64,000 bases of DNA from Bog-473 sp963756025 (GCA_963756025.1 CAVWMF010000007.1:1116001-1180000), one strand, 5' to 3'; positions 35,926-45,563 are shown, numbered from the stretch's first letter. Program-made: numbers and translations. The notes: generated by a model from the sequence alone, not told the origin.

Positions 35926-37227
35926 ATGACGGTTACGTGCAGTCCCGAAGAGGCGATCTCCTACATCCGCCCCGTCGACCGGATCGGCTTCGGGCTAGGA
36001 CCGGCGAATCCCGATGCATTCTTCACCGCCTTGGGGAGGCGCGACGACTGGGTCGATCTCGTTCTGGGCGGCGCGCTGCTGTTGAACTACTACGACGTCC
36101 TCACCCATCCCGGCGTGTCGTATCGCTGCGGATTCTTCGGGCCGGCCGAACGGATCCTTCTTGCGGAGGGTCACCGGATCGAACACGTCCCGGGTGGATT
36201 CCGACAGTTCGCGCCGATCCTCTCCCAATTCGCCCCACGCGTGATGGTGGCCCAAGCCGCGCCGCCCGACAGGAGCGGCACGGTCAATCTCTCACTGCAT
36301 TACGGAGCCACGCGGCCTGAGCTCTTGCGGGCCGGACGCGATCCTGATCGGCTCCTGATGATTGAAGTCAATCCGAATCTGCCGCGCACCCGGAGCCTTC
36401 CCCCTGCGTTCGACAACACCATCCCGGTGGAACTCATAGATGTTCTCGTGGAGGCGGACGGGATTCCCTTTGCTCTCGAAGAACCCCCACCCGACGACGT
36501 GGACAGGGCGATCGCCGAAAACGCGCTTCGCTTCGTCACTGCGGGAAGCACCCTGCAGACCGGCATCGGGACAATCCCGAACATGGTCGCCGCCGGCCTG
36601 GCCGCCGGACCGCTGGGTGGGTTCGGCGTCCATTCGGAAATGTTCACGAGTGGGCTGATGCAGCTCCACCTGGCCGGCAAAGTGACCAACTCCGACAAGG
36701 GGATCTTCGACGGCGTCTCCGTCACCACCTTCGCGCTGGGCGCCGCGGAGCTCTATCGATGGCTCAACGAAAACGAACACGTTGCCTTCCTGGATGTTGC
36801 AGTGGTCAACGACCCCACAACGATAAGCCGCAATGCCAACTTGGTCTCGATCAACGGAGCCTTGTCGGTCGACCTCTACGGCCAGGTCGTGGCCGACTCC
36901 ATCGACGGCCGACAGATCTCGGGTGTGGGAGGTCACGAGGACTTCGTCGCTGGAGCCGAATTGCGGCCCGACGCCCACTCCCTCATCTGTCTGCGCTCCA
37001 CCGTCGACGTCGGCGGGACGTCCATGTCACGGATCGTCGGAAAGCTACCCGAAGGATCGGTCGTGTCGACTCCCCGCCATCACACCGGGGTCGTCATCAC
37101 CGAATTCGGCTCCGCCGAGTTGCGTGGGCTCACGGTACGCGAGCGAGCTCTTGCCCTGGCGGACATCGCCCATCCCGAGCACCGGGAGGAGTTGCGGAAG
37201 ACCGCCGCATCCCTGGGGCGCTGCTGA
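35926..37227 (+). CDS. Acetyl-CoA hydrolase/CoA-transferase family protein
   Basis: 433 residues. Recognisable segments are SLHYGATRPELL, TLQTGIGTIPNMVA, GGFGVHSEMFTSGLMQL, and FLDVAVVNDPTTISRNANLV with the C-terminal GGTSMSRIVGKLP and HHTGVVITEFGSAELRG. These match the 4-hydroxybutyrate/acetyl-CoA transferase group. The usual catalytic glutamate lies in the HSEMF stretch. It transfers CoA between acids; the acid pair is not indicated by neighbours. Divergent from the FUSC gene. Confidence 0.88.
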   Translation: MTVTCSPEEAISYIRPVDRIGFGLGPANPDAFFTALGRRDDWVDLVLGGALLLNYYDVLTHPGVSYRCGFFGPAERILLAEGHRIEHVPGGFRQFAPILSQFAPRVMVAQAAPPDRSGTVNLSLHYGATRPELLRAGRDPDRLLMIEVNPNLPRTRSLPPAFDNTIPVELIDVLVEADGIPFALEEPPPDDVDRAIAENALRFVTAGSTLQTGIGTIPNMVAAGLAAGPLGGFGVHSEMFTSGLMQLHLAGKVTNSDKGIFDGVSVTTFALGAAELYRWLNENEHVAFLDVAVVNDPTTISRNANLVSINGALSVDLYGQVVADSIDGRQISGVGGHEDFVAGAELRPDAHSLICLRSTVDVGGTSMSRIVGKLPEGSVVSTPRHHTGVVITEFGSAELRGLTVRERALALADIAHPEHREELRKTAASLGRC

Positions 37228-37335
37228 CGGCTTCGCCCGGCTGTGCGGCGTCAGATACGGACGTTGTCATCGGACAGCGAGGCGCCGCGGGTCCGGGCCG
37301 TGATCGATGGCGACCCTCCGCCGCTCTCGAGCTTC

Positions 37336-38229
37336 TCATGGCCCGGAGTCACCGACGCTTTCGTCCTGCACCAGTGGACTCCGGCTCAAGGCGATGACGC
37401 TGATCACCAGGACTGCGGCAGCCAGGACCTCACCGACCAGCGCGACGGGATGGTGGTTGAGCCTTTCGCCGAAGAGCACGACCCCGAGCATGCTCGCCAC
37501 CAGAGGATCGACGATCGTCAAACCTGGCTGGGAGGCCGCCAACGAGCCGGCCTGAAACGCGTTCGAGGCGAGGAACATGGAGGCGGCACCCGAGACAAGG
37601 AGCACGTACGGGGACCAGTTCAGGAGAACCCCCGAAGGCCCCTGGGAAAGATGCGTGCTCAGCTCCTTGATGACGGCAGCGACGAACCCGAACCCTGTCG
37701 CGGCAGCGACCCCCAGGAGCGCGGCTTTGCGGCCGGCACCGGGTCGTTGACCCCCCCTCCCCGGGAGGTAGGCCAGCGCGCTGAGAAGACCGGCCACGGC
37801 CACCGTCGAGAGCCCGGCCAGGACCCACATCGAGGCAGACGAATGGACATGGCCGCCGCGGGGACGGGCCAGGGCCAGGAACGCGCCGAGGCCGATCACC
37901 ATGCCGAAGGTGGAAAGCCAGTCCCGCCCGTGCACCCGGTGGCGGTCCTGGAGGGCGATGACCCCGAAGACGATCACCAGCTCGGTGGCGATCAGCGGCT
38001 GCACCAGGCTCAAGCTTCCGACCCGCAACGCCTCGACCTGAAAGGCGAAACCGAGGATCATGCTCAGGATCCCCAGGAACCAGACCGGGCGCCGGAGCAG
38101 ATAGCCGACGAGGTGCCAGCTGAAGCTCAGCTTCTCCGGTGCCGGGGCAGCTGCCCGACGCTGAGCCACCGACGCGGCAGCCGTGAACCCACTGGCGACC
38201 AGCGCAAGCACGATGACCTTAATCGTCAT
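37336..38229 (-). CDS. DMT/EamA-like membrane transporter
   Basis: 297 residues, mostly hydrophobic, about nine to ten membrane helices. SFSWHLVGYLLRRPVWFLG, SLSLVQPLIATELVIVFGVI and the second-half repeat QPGLTIVDPLVASMLGVVLF show the internal duplication of the drug/metabolite transporter superfamily. Start ATG 38229 is preferred to an ATG 18 bases upstream. Possible solutes range from metabolites to magnesium-type ions. It lies downstream of pyrE on the same strand. Confidence 0.83.
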   Translation of the reverse strand: MTIKVIVLALVASGFTAAASVAQRRAAAPAPEKLSFSWHLVGYLLRRPVWFLGILSMILGFAFQVEALRVGSLSLVQPLIATELVIVFGVIALQDRHRVHGRDWLSTFGMVIGLGAFLALARPRGGHVHSSASMWVLAGLSTVAVAGLLSALAYLPGRGGQRPGAGRKAALLGVAAATGFGFVAAVIKELSTHLSQGPSGVLLNWSPYVLLVSGAASMFLASNAFQAGSLAASQPGLTIVDPLVASMLGVVLFGERLNHHPVALVGEVLAAAVLVISVIALSRSPLVQDESVGDSGP

Positions 38230-38367
38230 GCCCGCTGCCTTCTGCAACTGCAGTTGCCACCGTCAACCACCCCTATGGTTGTGTCAACACAGCTGGTCCA
38301 CAAATCTTCCCGCCACGGTAGTCGAGAAAGAGAAAAACGTGACGGGTCGGACCTCGAAGGACGGATC

Positions 38368-38880
38368 TCAGGCCGACTCGAGCTCGGACATGGCGAAGAG
38401 GTGCCGGAGCTCGATTCCCTCTGCGACCAATCGCTCCGCTCCTCCTGCCTCACGGTCGATCACGCAGAGTGCGTGGCTCACCGTGGCACCCTCGGCTCGC
38501 AGATCCTGGGCGGAGAGCAGGATCTGGCCGCCCGTCGTCACCACGTCCTCAATGATCAGAAGGCGTTTTCCGCCGATGTCGCCGCCTTCGCACAGCCGCT
38601 CCGTCCCGTACTTCTTGGCCTCCTTGCGGGCGAAGAAGGCGGGCAGCCCGGTCGCTGCCGAGAGCACGGTGGCGAGGGGAATGCCGCCCAGCTCCAGGCC
38701 GGCCAGCCCCTGGGTCCCGGACGGCACCAGAGGCACCATCTCCTTGACGATCTCCGCCAGCAGCGAGGGGTCTGACTCGAAGCGGTACTTGTCGAAGTAG
38801 CGATCCGCGGCGCGGCCCGACCGGAGGACAAAGGTTCCCGTCAAGTGGGACACCGCCAGGACTCTTGCGGCCAATGTCAC
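38368..38880 (-). CDS. pyrE: Orotate phosphoribosyltransferase
   Basis: 170 residues from GTG 38880. The frame is open much further upstream but that part is antisense to the monooxygenase gene. The PRPP-binding loop LLIIEDVVTTGGQ is near residue 115, GLAGLELGGIPLATVLS binds orotate/PRPP, and FARKEAKKYGTERL is the catalytic flexible loop. The enzyme makes OMP in pyrimidine biosynthesis. It is away from other pyr genes. Confidence 0.92.
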   Translation of the reverse strand: MTLAARVLAVSHLTGTFVLRSGRAADRYFDKYRFESDPSLLAEIVKEMVPLVPSGTQGLAGLELGGIPLATVLSAATGLPAFFARKEAKKYGTERLCEGGDIGGKRLLIIEDVVTTGGQILLSAQDLRAEGATVSHALCVIDREAGGAERLVAEGIELRHLFAMSELESA

Positions 38881-39024
38881 GTCCCCATTGTGCAACGCCC
38901 CGGCGCTCCCGGCAGGGATCTCCGGGCGATGGCACAGCGACGCGAAGTCGATGCGATGGCAGGAATGCCATATCGTTGCGTAGGGCGAGCCGGATGAGCC
39001 CGGGGCAACGGGGGGCGAGGAACG

Positions 39025-40653
39025 ATGAGTACGCAGGAAGAAGTAGATGCGGGCGGGGCGGGTGCCGACGTCCTGGACCTCGTCATCGTCGGCGCAGGGT
39101 TCGGCGGGCTCTACGGCATCCATCGCGCCCAACAGCTGGGGCTCTCGGTACGAGCATTCGAGGGGGGTGACGACGTCGGCGGCACCTGGTACTGGAACCG
39201 GTACCCCGGCGCCCGCTGCGACGTCGAGTCGGTCGAGTACTCCTATGGCTTCTCCGAAGAGCTCCAGCAGGAGTGGGTGTGGTCCGAGCGCTACGCGGGC
39301 CAGCCAGAGCTCCAGCGCTATGCCTGCCATGTGGCCGACCGCTTCAACCTGCGCCCCGCCATCACTTTCAGCACCCGGGTACTTTCGGCCACCTACGACG
39401 ATGCGGCCAAGGAATGGGAGGTCTCCACCTCGAACGGGGAACAGGTCTCGGCCCGCTTCCTGGTCCTCGCCACAGGATGTCTCTCGGCCGCCAATGTGCC
39501 CGACATACCTGGACTCGCCACCTTCTCGGGACGGGTCCTGCACACCGGCCGGTGGCCACGTGAGGAAGTCGACTTCTCGGGCCATAGGGTCGCAGTGGTC
39601 GGCACCGGCTCATCGGCCATTCAGGCCATTCCGGTCATCGCCCGCGAGGCGGTGGAGCTGGTCGTCTTCCAACGCACCGCCAGCTACTCCGTCCCCGCCC
39701 GCAACGGGCCACTCCCGCCGGAGGAATTGGCCCGCATCAAGGCTGACTATGCCGGCTTCCGGGCGCGCAACAGGGCCATGCCGGGAGGATTCGGGGCTGA
39801 GCTCGGGTGGAATACCGCCTCGGCCCTCGACTACACCCCCGAAGACCGTGACGCGCGGTACGAGGAACGGTGGCAGCGCGGTGGGTTCGCCTTCATCGGG
39901 TCCTTCGGCGATACCTCGTTCAACAAGCCGGCGAACGACCTTGCGGCAGATTTCATCCGGCGCAAGATCAAGGGCATCGTGCACGACCCCGCGGTGGCCG
40001 AGGTGCTCTGCCCCGAGCAACCGGTCGGCTGCAAACGCTTGGCGCTGGATACGGGCTACTTCGAGACCTTCAACCGTGAGAACGTCACGCTGGTCGATAT
40101 CTCGCAGCACCCCATCGAATACGTGGACGGCACGGGGCTCTCCGTCAACGGCGAGCACTACGAGGTGGACATGCTGGTGCTGGCCACCGGCTACGACGCC
40201 ATGACCGGCTCCTATACGGGCATCGACATCAAGGGCAGAGACGGCCGGCGGTTGAAGGAGGCGTGGGCCGCCGGGCCGATCACCTACCTCGGACTGGGGA
40301 TCCCCGACTTCCCCAACCTCTTCGTCGTGGCCGGGCCCGGGAGCCCGTCAGTGCTGACCAACATGGTGTTGGCGGCCGAGCAACACGTCGATTGGATCAT
40401 CGACTGCATCGACTTCATGCATACCCACGGCCTGGCCACCATAGAGGCGAAGGATGAGGCGGCACACGAATGGGTGGCGCACGTGAACGGGATCGCCGCG
40501 CAGACCCTCTATCCGACGTGCAACTCGTGGTACCTCGGAGCCAACATCCCGGGCAAAGCACGCGTCTTCATGCCCCTCCTGGGCTTTCCCGATTACGAAG
40601 TGCGCTGCAACGAGGTGGCGGCCGCCGGGTACGCGGGTTTCGAGGTGCGCTGA
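39025..40653 (+). CDS. FAD-dependent Baeyer-Villiger monooxygenase (cyclohexanone monooxygenase type)
   Basis: 542 residues. First Rossmann motif LVIVGAGFGGLYGIHRA near residue 20, GGTWYWNRYPGARCD binding FAD, and second Rossmann GTGSSAIQ for NADPH. The family fingerprint FxGxxxHxxxW is met by FSGRVLHTGRW near residue 173. It inserts oxygen next to a ketone to make an ester or lactone. The gene stands alone, divergent from pyrE; substrate unknown. A second, distinct member lies at 58622-60562. Confidence 0.93.
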   Translation: MSTQEEVDAGGAGADVLDLVIVGAGFGGLYGIHRAQQLGLSVRAFEGGDDVGGTWYWNRYPGARCDVESVEYSYGFSEELQQEWVWSERYAGQPELQRYACHVADRFNLRPAITFSTRVLSATYDDAAKEWEVSTSNGEQVSARFLVLATGCLSAANVPDIPGLATFSGRVLHTGRWPREEVDFSGHRVAVVGTGSSAIQAIPVIAREAVELVVFQRTASYSVPARNGPLPPEELARIKADYAGFRARNRAMPGGFGAELGWNTASALDYTPEDRDARYEERWQRGGFAFIGSFGDTSFNKPANDLAADFIRRKIKGIVHDPAVAEVLCPEQPVGCKRLALDTGYFETFNRENVTLVDISQHPIEYVDGTGLSVNGEHYEVDMLVLATGYDAMTGSYTGIDIKGRDGRRLKEAWAAGPITYLGLGIPDFPNLFVVAGPGSPSVLTNMVLAAEQHVDWIIDCIDFMHTHGLATIEAKDEAAHEWVAHVNGIAAQTLYPTCNSWYLGANIPGKARVFMPLLGFPDYEVRCNEVAAAGYAGFEVR

Positions 40654-40685
40654 CCGCGTCGTGAGCCCCTCCGGTGCCGCACGTC

Positions 40686-41114
40686 CTACCGGGCGTAGTT
40701 GAACATCCAACGCACGCCGAACCGGTCGAGACAGGTGCCCCACGTGGCGCCCCAGAACATGTCGGCCAGAGGTGCAACGTCGGTGGAACCTTCGGAGAGC
40801 GCGTCGTAGAGACGCTGGGTCTCTTCGCGGGTGTCCGGCTCGAGGTTGATGGTGGTGTTGTTGCCGACGCGCAGCTCGTGCCCCATCGACGCCACCATGT
40901 CAGTGGCCATGATCACGTGACCGCCGAGAATCGGCAGCTCGACGTGCATCACCATCTGCTTCTCGGCCTCCGACGTGGGACCGTTGGGATCGGCGGGAAC
41001 GTCGCCCAGACGCTGGATCGGACCGAGGTACTCGGTGCCGAACACCGACCGGTAGAACTCGAACGCCTCCTCGGCGTCTCCCATGAAATTCAGGTAGGTG
41101 CTGACTCGGGCCAC
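40686..41114 (-). CDS. PhnB-like VOC-family protein
   Basis: 142 residues. YLNFMGDAEEAFEFYRSVFG at the start and DMFWGATWGTCLDRFGVRWMF at the end (21 positions, broken here as DMFWG and WGTCLDRFGVRWMF) are classical for the PhnB/DUF1338-adjacent glyoxalase-like group, annotated as 3-demethylubiquinone methyltransferase-like. No methyltransferase function should be read into the name. Role unknown. Confidence 0.88.
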   Translation of the reverse strand: MARVSTYLNFMGDAEEAFEFYRSVFGTEYLGPIQRLGDVPADPNGPTSEAEKQMVMHVELPILGGHVIMATDMVASMGHELRVGNNTTINLEPDTREETQRLYDALSEGSTDVAPLADMFWGATWGTCLDRFGVRWMFNYAR

Positions 41115-41185
41115 GGTTCACTCTCCTTCGTGTACGGATATCTGCACGTTTGACGGAGCCGCCCGGCGAAAGTCATCGCCACCGC

Positions 41186-41656
41186 TTACCGCCGCTGCCA
41201 CGTTTGAAAGCGGATCGCCGGCACTCCTTCGACCAGTGGTAGGACGTCCTCGTCGGTCAGTCGGAACGCCGTGTCGAAGGAGGGGAAGAACTTGGTACAA
41301 CCGAAATCGCCAGCGACACGCGTCAGGGCGATCTCCGTCACGGCATCGAGCGTCGTGGCGTAGAGAGTGGCGCCCCCGATGATCCAGAGGTCTCCCTTGA
41401 ACCCGGACAGGAAGGGGCGCAAATCGTCGACGGGATGAAAACCGTCCCTCAGCGTCGCCGTTCGCCCGGTGGCGACGTAGTTGGTACGCCCCGCCATGGG
41501 ACCCGCGAACTCGGCATAGGTGGCATACCCCATCAACACATTGGACCCCGTCGTCAGTTCCCGAAAATGCGCGACGTCGGCGGGTACCTTCCAGGGGATC
41601 CCGGTGTCGGTGGCGATACCGAGCCGGTCGTCGACGGCGGCAATCGCACGGATCAT
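41186..41656 (-). CDS. Dihydrofolate reductase
   Basis: 156 residues from ATG 41656. IAAVDDRLGIATDTGIPWKV is the substrate/Met20-loop region, VLMGYATYAEF the NADPH-binding helix, and LWIIGGATLYATTL the C-terminal Rossmann-like motif. It reduces dihydrofolate to tetrahydrofolate. The usual partner thyA is absent; instead it sits five bases after a D-aminoacylase-like gene. It could be a diverged DHFR-like reductase. Confidence 0.82.
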   Translation of the reverse strand: MIRAIAAVDDRLGIATDTGIPWKVPADVAHFRELTTGSNVLMGYATYAEFAGPMAGRTNYVATGRTATLRDGFHPVDDLRPFLSGFKGDLWIIGGATLYATTLDAVTEIALTRVAGDFGCTKFFPSFDTAFRLTDEDVLPLVEGVPAIRFQTWQRR

Positions 41657-41661
41657 GCCCG

Positions 41662-43365
41662 TCAGCCCCGGATGACGTGGCCGGGCACCGCTCCGGTCGG
41701 CACGCCGCGGTCGAGAAGCAATTCGCCGTTCACGATCACCGCACGATACCCCTCGGCCTCGACGACGAAGCGACCGGAGTCCGCCGGCATGTCCTCCACC
41801 CAGTGGGTCGCGCCCACTTTGAGCCGCTCGAGATCCACCACGACAAGATCGGCCCACGCCCCGACCCGCACGACACCACGATCAAAGAACCCGTGCACCG
41901 CCGCAGGGATGGAGGTGAGCCGCCGCACGGCCTCCTCGAGCGAGAACGGATCGGGGACCCACTCGGTCAACAGACGCGTCGTGTAGTCCGCACCGACGAA
42001 AGACGCCAGGTGTGCGCCGCCGTCGCTGCTCCCGGCCATGGAGAGCGGGTTGGTCACCAGGGCTTCGGTGACCATCCGACCACCACGCTCCGAAAGGGGC
42101 GTGACGAAGAACGTCGTCTTCAGGTTGTCTTCGAGGCAGAGGTCCAAGAACGTGTCCAACGGATCCCCACCGCGCGCACGCACGAGGTCGGCGACGGACC
42201 GGCCCACCCAGGCCGAGAACGCCGGGTCGCCGACGGCGTAGACGGTGGTGATGTCGAAGTTGAGGGGAAAAGAGGGCATCGGTGGGCCCGCCAGCTCCTC
42301 CCGCATGCGCGTGCGCACCAGTGGATCGCGCAGTGCCGCGGCCCGCTCCGGTTCGGGCAGGAGCAGGGGCTCCCTGAATGCGGGCATGTCGTCGAAGAGG
42401 AACGTCGTGTCGAGCGAGAAGTAGGCGCCACCTTGTTGGGTCCCGTACATCGGATAGAGGCGGAAGCCCTGGGCCGCCTGCTCTTCGATGAATTCCATGG
42501 AGCGGACCCAGCCCTCGGGCATGTTCGGGAACCAGACCACCGGATTGAGATCCATCGGTTTGCCCGACACCTCGGACATCCGGTGCAGCAGGACACGGTC
42601 CTGCTCGTCGTACCCTTCAGCGAACGAGCGCGGGATGATCTCGATCGCACCCCGGTCGAACTCGGCCAGAACGGAACAGAGGGCGATGACCTCCTCGTTG
42701 GTGGCCAGGTTCGACGGTACAGGCCGCCCGTCGTGGGCCTGGTGGATTTCGAGCTGGGACGTGCTGAAACCGTGGGCGCCGGCCTGCAGCGCATCGCGGA
42801 GCACCTGCTGCATTGCCGTGATCTCGTCGGAGGTGGCGGCACGGGTCGAGGCATCGTCCCCCATGACAAAGCGACGCACGGCCGAATGGCCGACGTACGC
42901 CGCCGCGTTGACGCCGATGCGACCTTCGAGCCCGTCGAGGAATTCACCGAATGTGCCTCCTCGAAAAGGCACTCCCTCCCGGAGCGCGGGCGCCGACATC
43001 CCTTCGACACGCGACAGCATCTCGAGAAGCCATGCCGCATCACCATCGCGCGCCGGTGCGATCGTAAAGCCACAGTTGCCGGTCACGACCGTGGTCACGC
43101 CATGCCACGACGCGGGCGAGGCCGTCGGTTCGAAATGAAGTTGCGCGTCGTAGTGCGTGTGAATGTCGACGAATCCGGGCATGACCGTCAGTCCCTCGGC
43201 GTCGAGAACCGTCCGTGCGGCACCCAGCTCGGCGTCGGACACCCGTCCCACCCGCGCGATACGCCCGTGTCGCACCCCCACGTCGGCCAGATAGGCGGGG
43301 ACGCCTGTGCCATCGACCACACGCCCGCCGCGCACCACCAGGTCGAAGGGGGAGCCAGTCGTCAT
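41662..43365 (-). CDS. N-acyl-D-amino-acid deacylase-like amidohydrolase
   Basis: 567 residues. DIHTHYDAQLHFEP carries the first metal histidines, VTGNCGFTIAP follows, and SSDGGAHLASF holds the catalytic aspartate near residue 470. The last part GSSDGG..ADLVVVDLERLKVG resembles D-aminoacylase/N-acyl-D-glutamate deacylase relatives. Many actinobacterial members of this size have no known substrate. It is the first gene of a pair with the dihydrofolate reductase; a promoter with a -10 six bases before the ATG suggests a leaderless mRNA. Confidence 0.85.
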   Translation of the reverse strand: MTTGSPFDLVVRGGRVVDGTGVPAYLADVGVRHGRIARVGRVSDAELGAARTVLDAEGLTVMPGFVDIHTHYDAQLHFEPTASPASWHGVTTVVTGNCGFTIAPARDGDAAWLLEMLSRVEGMSAPALREGVPFRGGTFGEFLDGLEGRIGVNAAAYVGHSAVRRFVMGDDASTRAATSDEITAMQQVLRDALQAGAHGFSTSQLEIHQAHDGRPVPSNLATNEEVIALCSVLAEFDRGAIEIIPRSFAEGYDEQDRVLLHRMSEVSGKPMDLNPVVWFPNMPEGWVRSMEFIEEQAAQGFRLYPMYGTQQGGAYFSLDTTFLFDDMPAFREPLLLPEPERAAALRDPLVRTRMREELAGPPMPSFPLNFDITTVYAVGDPAFSAWVGRSVADLVRARGGDPLDTFLDLCLEDNLKTTFFVTPLSERGGRMVTEALVTNPLSMAGSSDGGAHLASFVGADYTTRLLTEWVPDPFSLEEAVRRLTSIPAAVHGFFDRGVVRVGAWADLVVVDLERLKVGATHWVEDMPADSGRFVVEAEGYRAVIVNGELLLDRGVPTGAVPGHVIRG

Positions 43366-43371
43366 AGCGAC

Positions 43372-43377
43372 AGATTA
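43372..43377 (-). promoter_or_regulatory. Possible -10 element of a leaderless promoter for the D-aminoacylase-like gene
   Basis: On the minus strand TAATCT ends six bases before the ATG at 43365, placing the expected transcription start at the start codon. No ribosome site is present. Leaderless genes are common in actinobacteria. Confidence 0.4.
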
Positions 43378-43456
43378 GGCACAACTGACCGATCACTCCT
43401 CTGGACGATCCGCCATGTCCGGGTCCTCCGGTTTGACGGCGCCCGACGTGACCGAC

Positions 43457-43958
43457 ATGCTGCCCGTGATGGAGGTGATCGTTCTGGCCGACACCCACCT
43501 CACCGGGGGATTCGGCCTGATCGGGGATCAGGTGCGCCAGGCCGTGGCCCAGGCGGACGTCGTCCTCCATGCCGGCGACGTCACCTCACGACAAGCGCTG
43601 GTGGAACTCCAGTCCCTGGCGGACACCCGGGCCGTGCTCGGCAACAACGATCACGACCTGATCGGCATTCTCCCGGAGAGCCAACTCTTCGAGCTCGAAG
43701 GGATCCGCGTCGCCCTCGTCCATGACAGCGGGCCCGCGAAGGGCCGGCCCGCACGCCTGCACCGGCGATTCCCCGATGCCGGGCTCATCGTCTTCGGGCA
43801 CAGCCACGTGCCGTTCGATGAGCTCGGCCTGGAGGGTCAGATCCTCTTCAATCCCGGTTCAGCCACGCAACGACGCGCCCAGCCGCACCGGACGTTCGGC
43901 CGGCTGCACATCGCGCGACGGCCGGCTCGTGGACCGCCTCATCGAAATCGTGCGCTGA
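43457..43958 (+). pseudogene. YfcE/MJ0936-type metallophosphoesterase with a 3' frameshift
   Basis: The body is a normal metallophosphoesterase: VLADTHL, VLHAGDVTS, LGNNDHD and VFGHSHVPF. ATG 43457 or 43469 is the likely start. Near 43915 the frame slips by one extra base. In the uncorrected frame the protein runs to 44083 as an arginine-rich tail overlapping the opposite gene. In the corrected frame it ends normally with DGRLVDRLIEIVR at 43958. Only the last dozen or so residues are affected, so the enzyme might still work if the indel is real. Confidence 0.78.
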
Positions 43959-43972
43959 GCGGGGCCACCCGG

Positions 43973-45058
43973 TCACGCGCCGAGCGCGGCCAGGTCGAAA
44001 CCGAACACCTCCGCCGCATTGCCGTTGACGATCGCGTTGAAGTCCTCGTCGCTGACGCCGTCGAATTGCTCTTCGCAGGCTGATCGGGACTCGGGCCAGG
44101 TGCCCTCGGGGTGCGGGTAGTCATTACCCCACATGAGCGTGCTGATGCCGGTAACCCGGCGATTGTTGATGGCGACGGGGTCGTACATGAAGGTGGCATG
44201 CGCTTGACGTCGGATGAGCTCACTCGGCTTCAGCGACAACTTCGGCCGGGCGTACATGGAATGATCGTCATAGATTCGATCGGCTTGCGTCATGATCCAG
44301 CCCAACCAGGACGCACCGGTCTCCACCGTGACGACCCGGAGCTGCGGATAGCGGTCCATTGCCCCTCCGGCGGCCAGGCTCAGCAGTACCATCGGCCCGT
44401 CGAGCTGTGCGCCCAGTATGTAGTTGATCACCGCTCCCCCCGGACCACGCACCACCCGTGGCTCGTAGCCGGTACCCGAGTGGAAGGTGACGGGAAGGCC
44501 TGTTTCGGAGATGGCGGCCCAGAGCGGATCGTAGGCGGAGTCGTTGTAGGGCCGCGTGGGGACCCGCGCCGGAAGGAAGAGTGCCCGGAAGCCGGCCTCC
44601 GCGACGAGCTTCACTTCCCGGATGGCGTCGTCGATCTCGATCGCCGGGACAAGACCCACCGGAAGGATGCGGTGATGCCCGCCCAGGGCTTCTCCCGCCC
44701 AGTCGTTGTAGGCCCGGCACAGGGCCAGCTGCAGGGCGGGATCATCCGAGGCGAAGCACGCCTGGAGGGCGAAGGTCGGGAAGACCACCTCGGCGCTGAC
44801 ACCGTCGCGCTCCTGATCCTTCACTCGCTTCTCACTGTCCCAGTCGCCGACCACGGCTACCTCGAGCTGGCTGGCCGTCATCAACTTGCGGGGCGAGAGC
44901 CCTTCGACGACGAGGACCCGCCACCCGTCTCTGGTGTCGATGCGCGGCGCCCGGGAGCGCAGGTCTGCAGAAAGGCGCTCGGCATACAGCTCGATCGGCT
45001 CGGTGACGTGCGCATCCGTGGAGATGAACGTCGCGCCACGGTACGTCCCGGTGTTCAT
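43973..45058 (-). CDS. Amidohydrolase-2 family protein, last gene of the CoA-ligase operon
   Basis: 361 residues from ATG 45058, chosen for the AAGGAGGACGAC ribosome site; an ATG at 45088 is also in frame. STDAHVTEPIELY at the N-terminus, PVTFHSGTGYEPR in the middle and MWGNDYPHPEGTWPES near the C-terminus with the conserved aspartate are typical of the long actinobacterial amidohydrolase-2 group. In this operon it may act on a ring-opened acid or its CoA ester; that is inference. Confidence 0.83.
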   Translation of the reverse strand: MNTGTYRGATFISTDAHVTEPIELYAERLSADLRSRAPRIDTRDGWRVLVVEGLSPRKLMTASQLEVAVVGDWDSEKRVKDQERDGVSAEVVFPTFALQACFASDDPALQLALCRAYNDWAGEALGGHHRILPVGLVPAIEIDDAIREVKLVAEAGFRALFLPARVPTRPYNDSAYDPLWAAISETGLPVTFHSGTGYEPRVVRGPGGAVINYILGAQLDGPMVLLSLAAGGAMDRYPQLRVVTVETGASWLGWIMTQADRIYDDHSMYARPKLSLKPSELIRRQAHATFMYDPVAINNRRVTGISTLMWGNDYPHPEGTWPESRSACEEQFDGVSDEDFNAIVNGNAAEVFGFDLAALGA

Positions 45059-45077
45059 GTCGTCCTCCTTCGTCGCG

Positions 45078-45563
45078 TCATCGGTCATACCTCACGCGGG
45101 CGCCGGCATCGGCCGGGCGGAATCGATAGACCGCGACCCCCTCGCCCGCATCCTCCCAGACCACCTCGAGTGGCATCCCGATCTCGACGTCGCCCACGGC
45201 GACCTCGACCAGATTTGCCACCAGCCGGGCGCTCGGTGCCCCTTCCGGTTCGACCACCGCGATCACCATCGGCAGGTAGTCGCGCAACTGCGGGGCCAGG
45301 GCATGTCGGATGACCGTGAAGCTGTACAGCGTCGCTCGCCCGTTCAGGTCCACCCATTCCGATTCCTGGGTGCGGCAGTGCGGGCAGAACGGACCGGGCG
45401 GGTGGCGGACCGTCCCGCAGGTACGGCAACGTTGGACCACCAGTTGATGCCGCCCCGCGGCCACCCAGAACGGTTCCGTCCACGCATTGGGGGCCAGCGA
45501 AACCATGCCGATCGGCGCCGCCACGGCGACGTCGCGTGATCCGGCTGCATGCACCTCAGGCAC
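45078..45563 (-). CDS. DUF35 zinc-ribbon/OB-fold acyl-CoA-associated protein
   Basis: 161 residues. The rubredoxin-like zinc ribbon is CRTCGTVRHPPGPFCPHC near residue 45, followed by an OB-fold that begins at GRATLYSFTVIRH. Family members (ChsH2 C-terminal domain and relatives) form complexes with thiolase-fold proteins such as Ltp2. The gene overlaps the end of just such a thiolase-fold gene upstream, so a two-protein complex is very likely. Usual family length. Confidence 0.87.
   Translation of the reverse strand: MPEVHAAGSRDVAVAAPIGMVSLAPNAWTEPFWVAAGRHQLVVQRCRTCGTVRHPPGPFCPHCRTQESEWVDLNGRATLYSFTVIRHALAPQLRDYLPMVIAVVEPEGAPSARLVANLVEVAVGDVEIGMPLEVVWEDAGEGVAVYRFRPADAGARVRYDR

Noticed and set aside
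41677..43725. Plus-strand open frame of 682 codons
   Set aside because: Antisense to the D-aminoacylase-like gene and running into the metallophosphoesterase in another frame.
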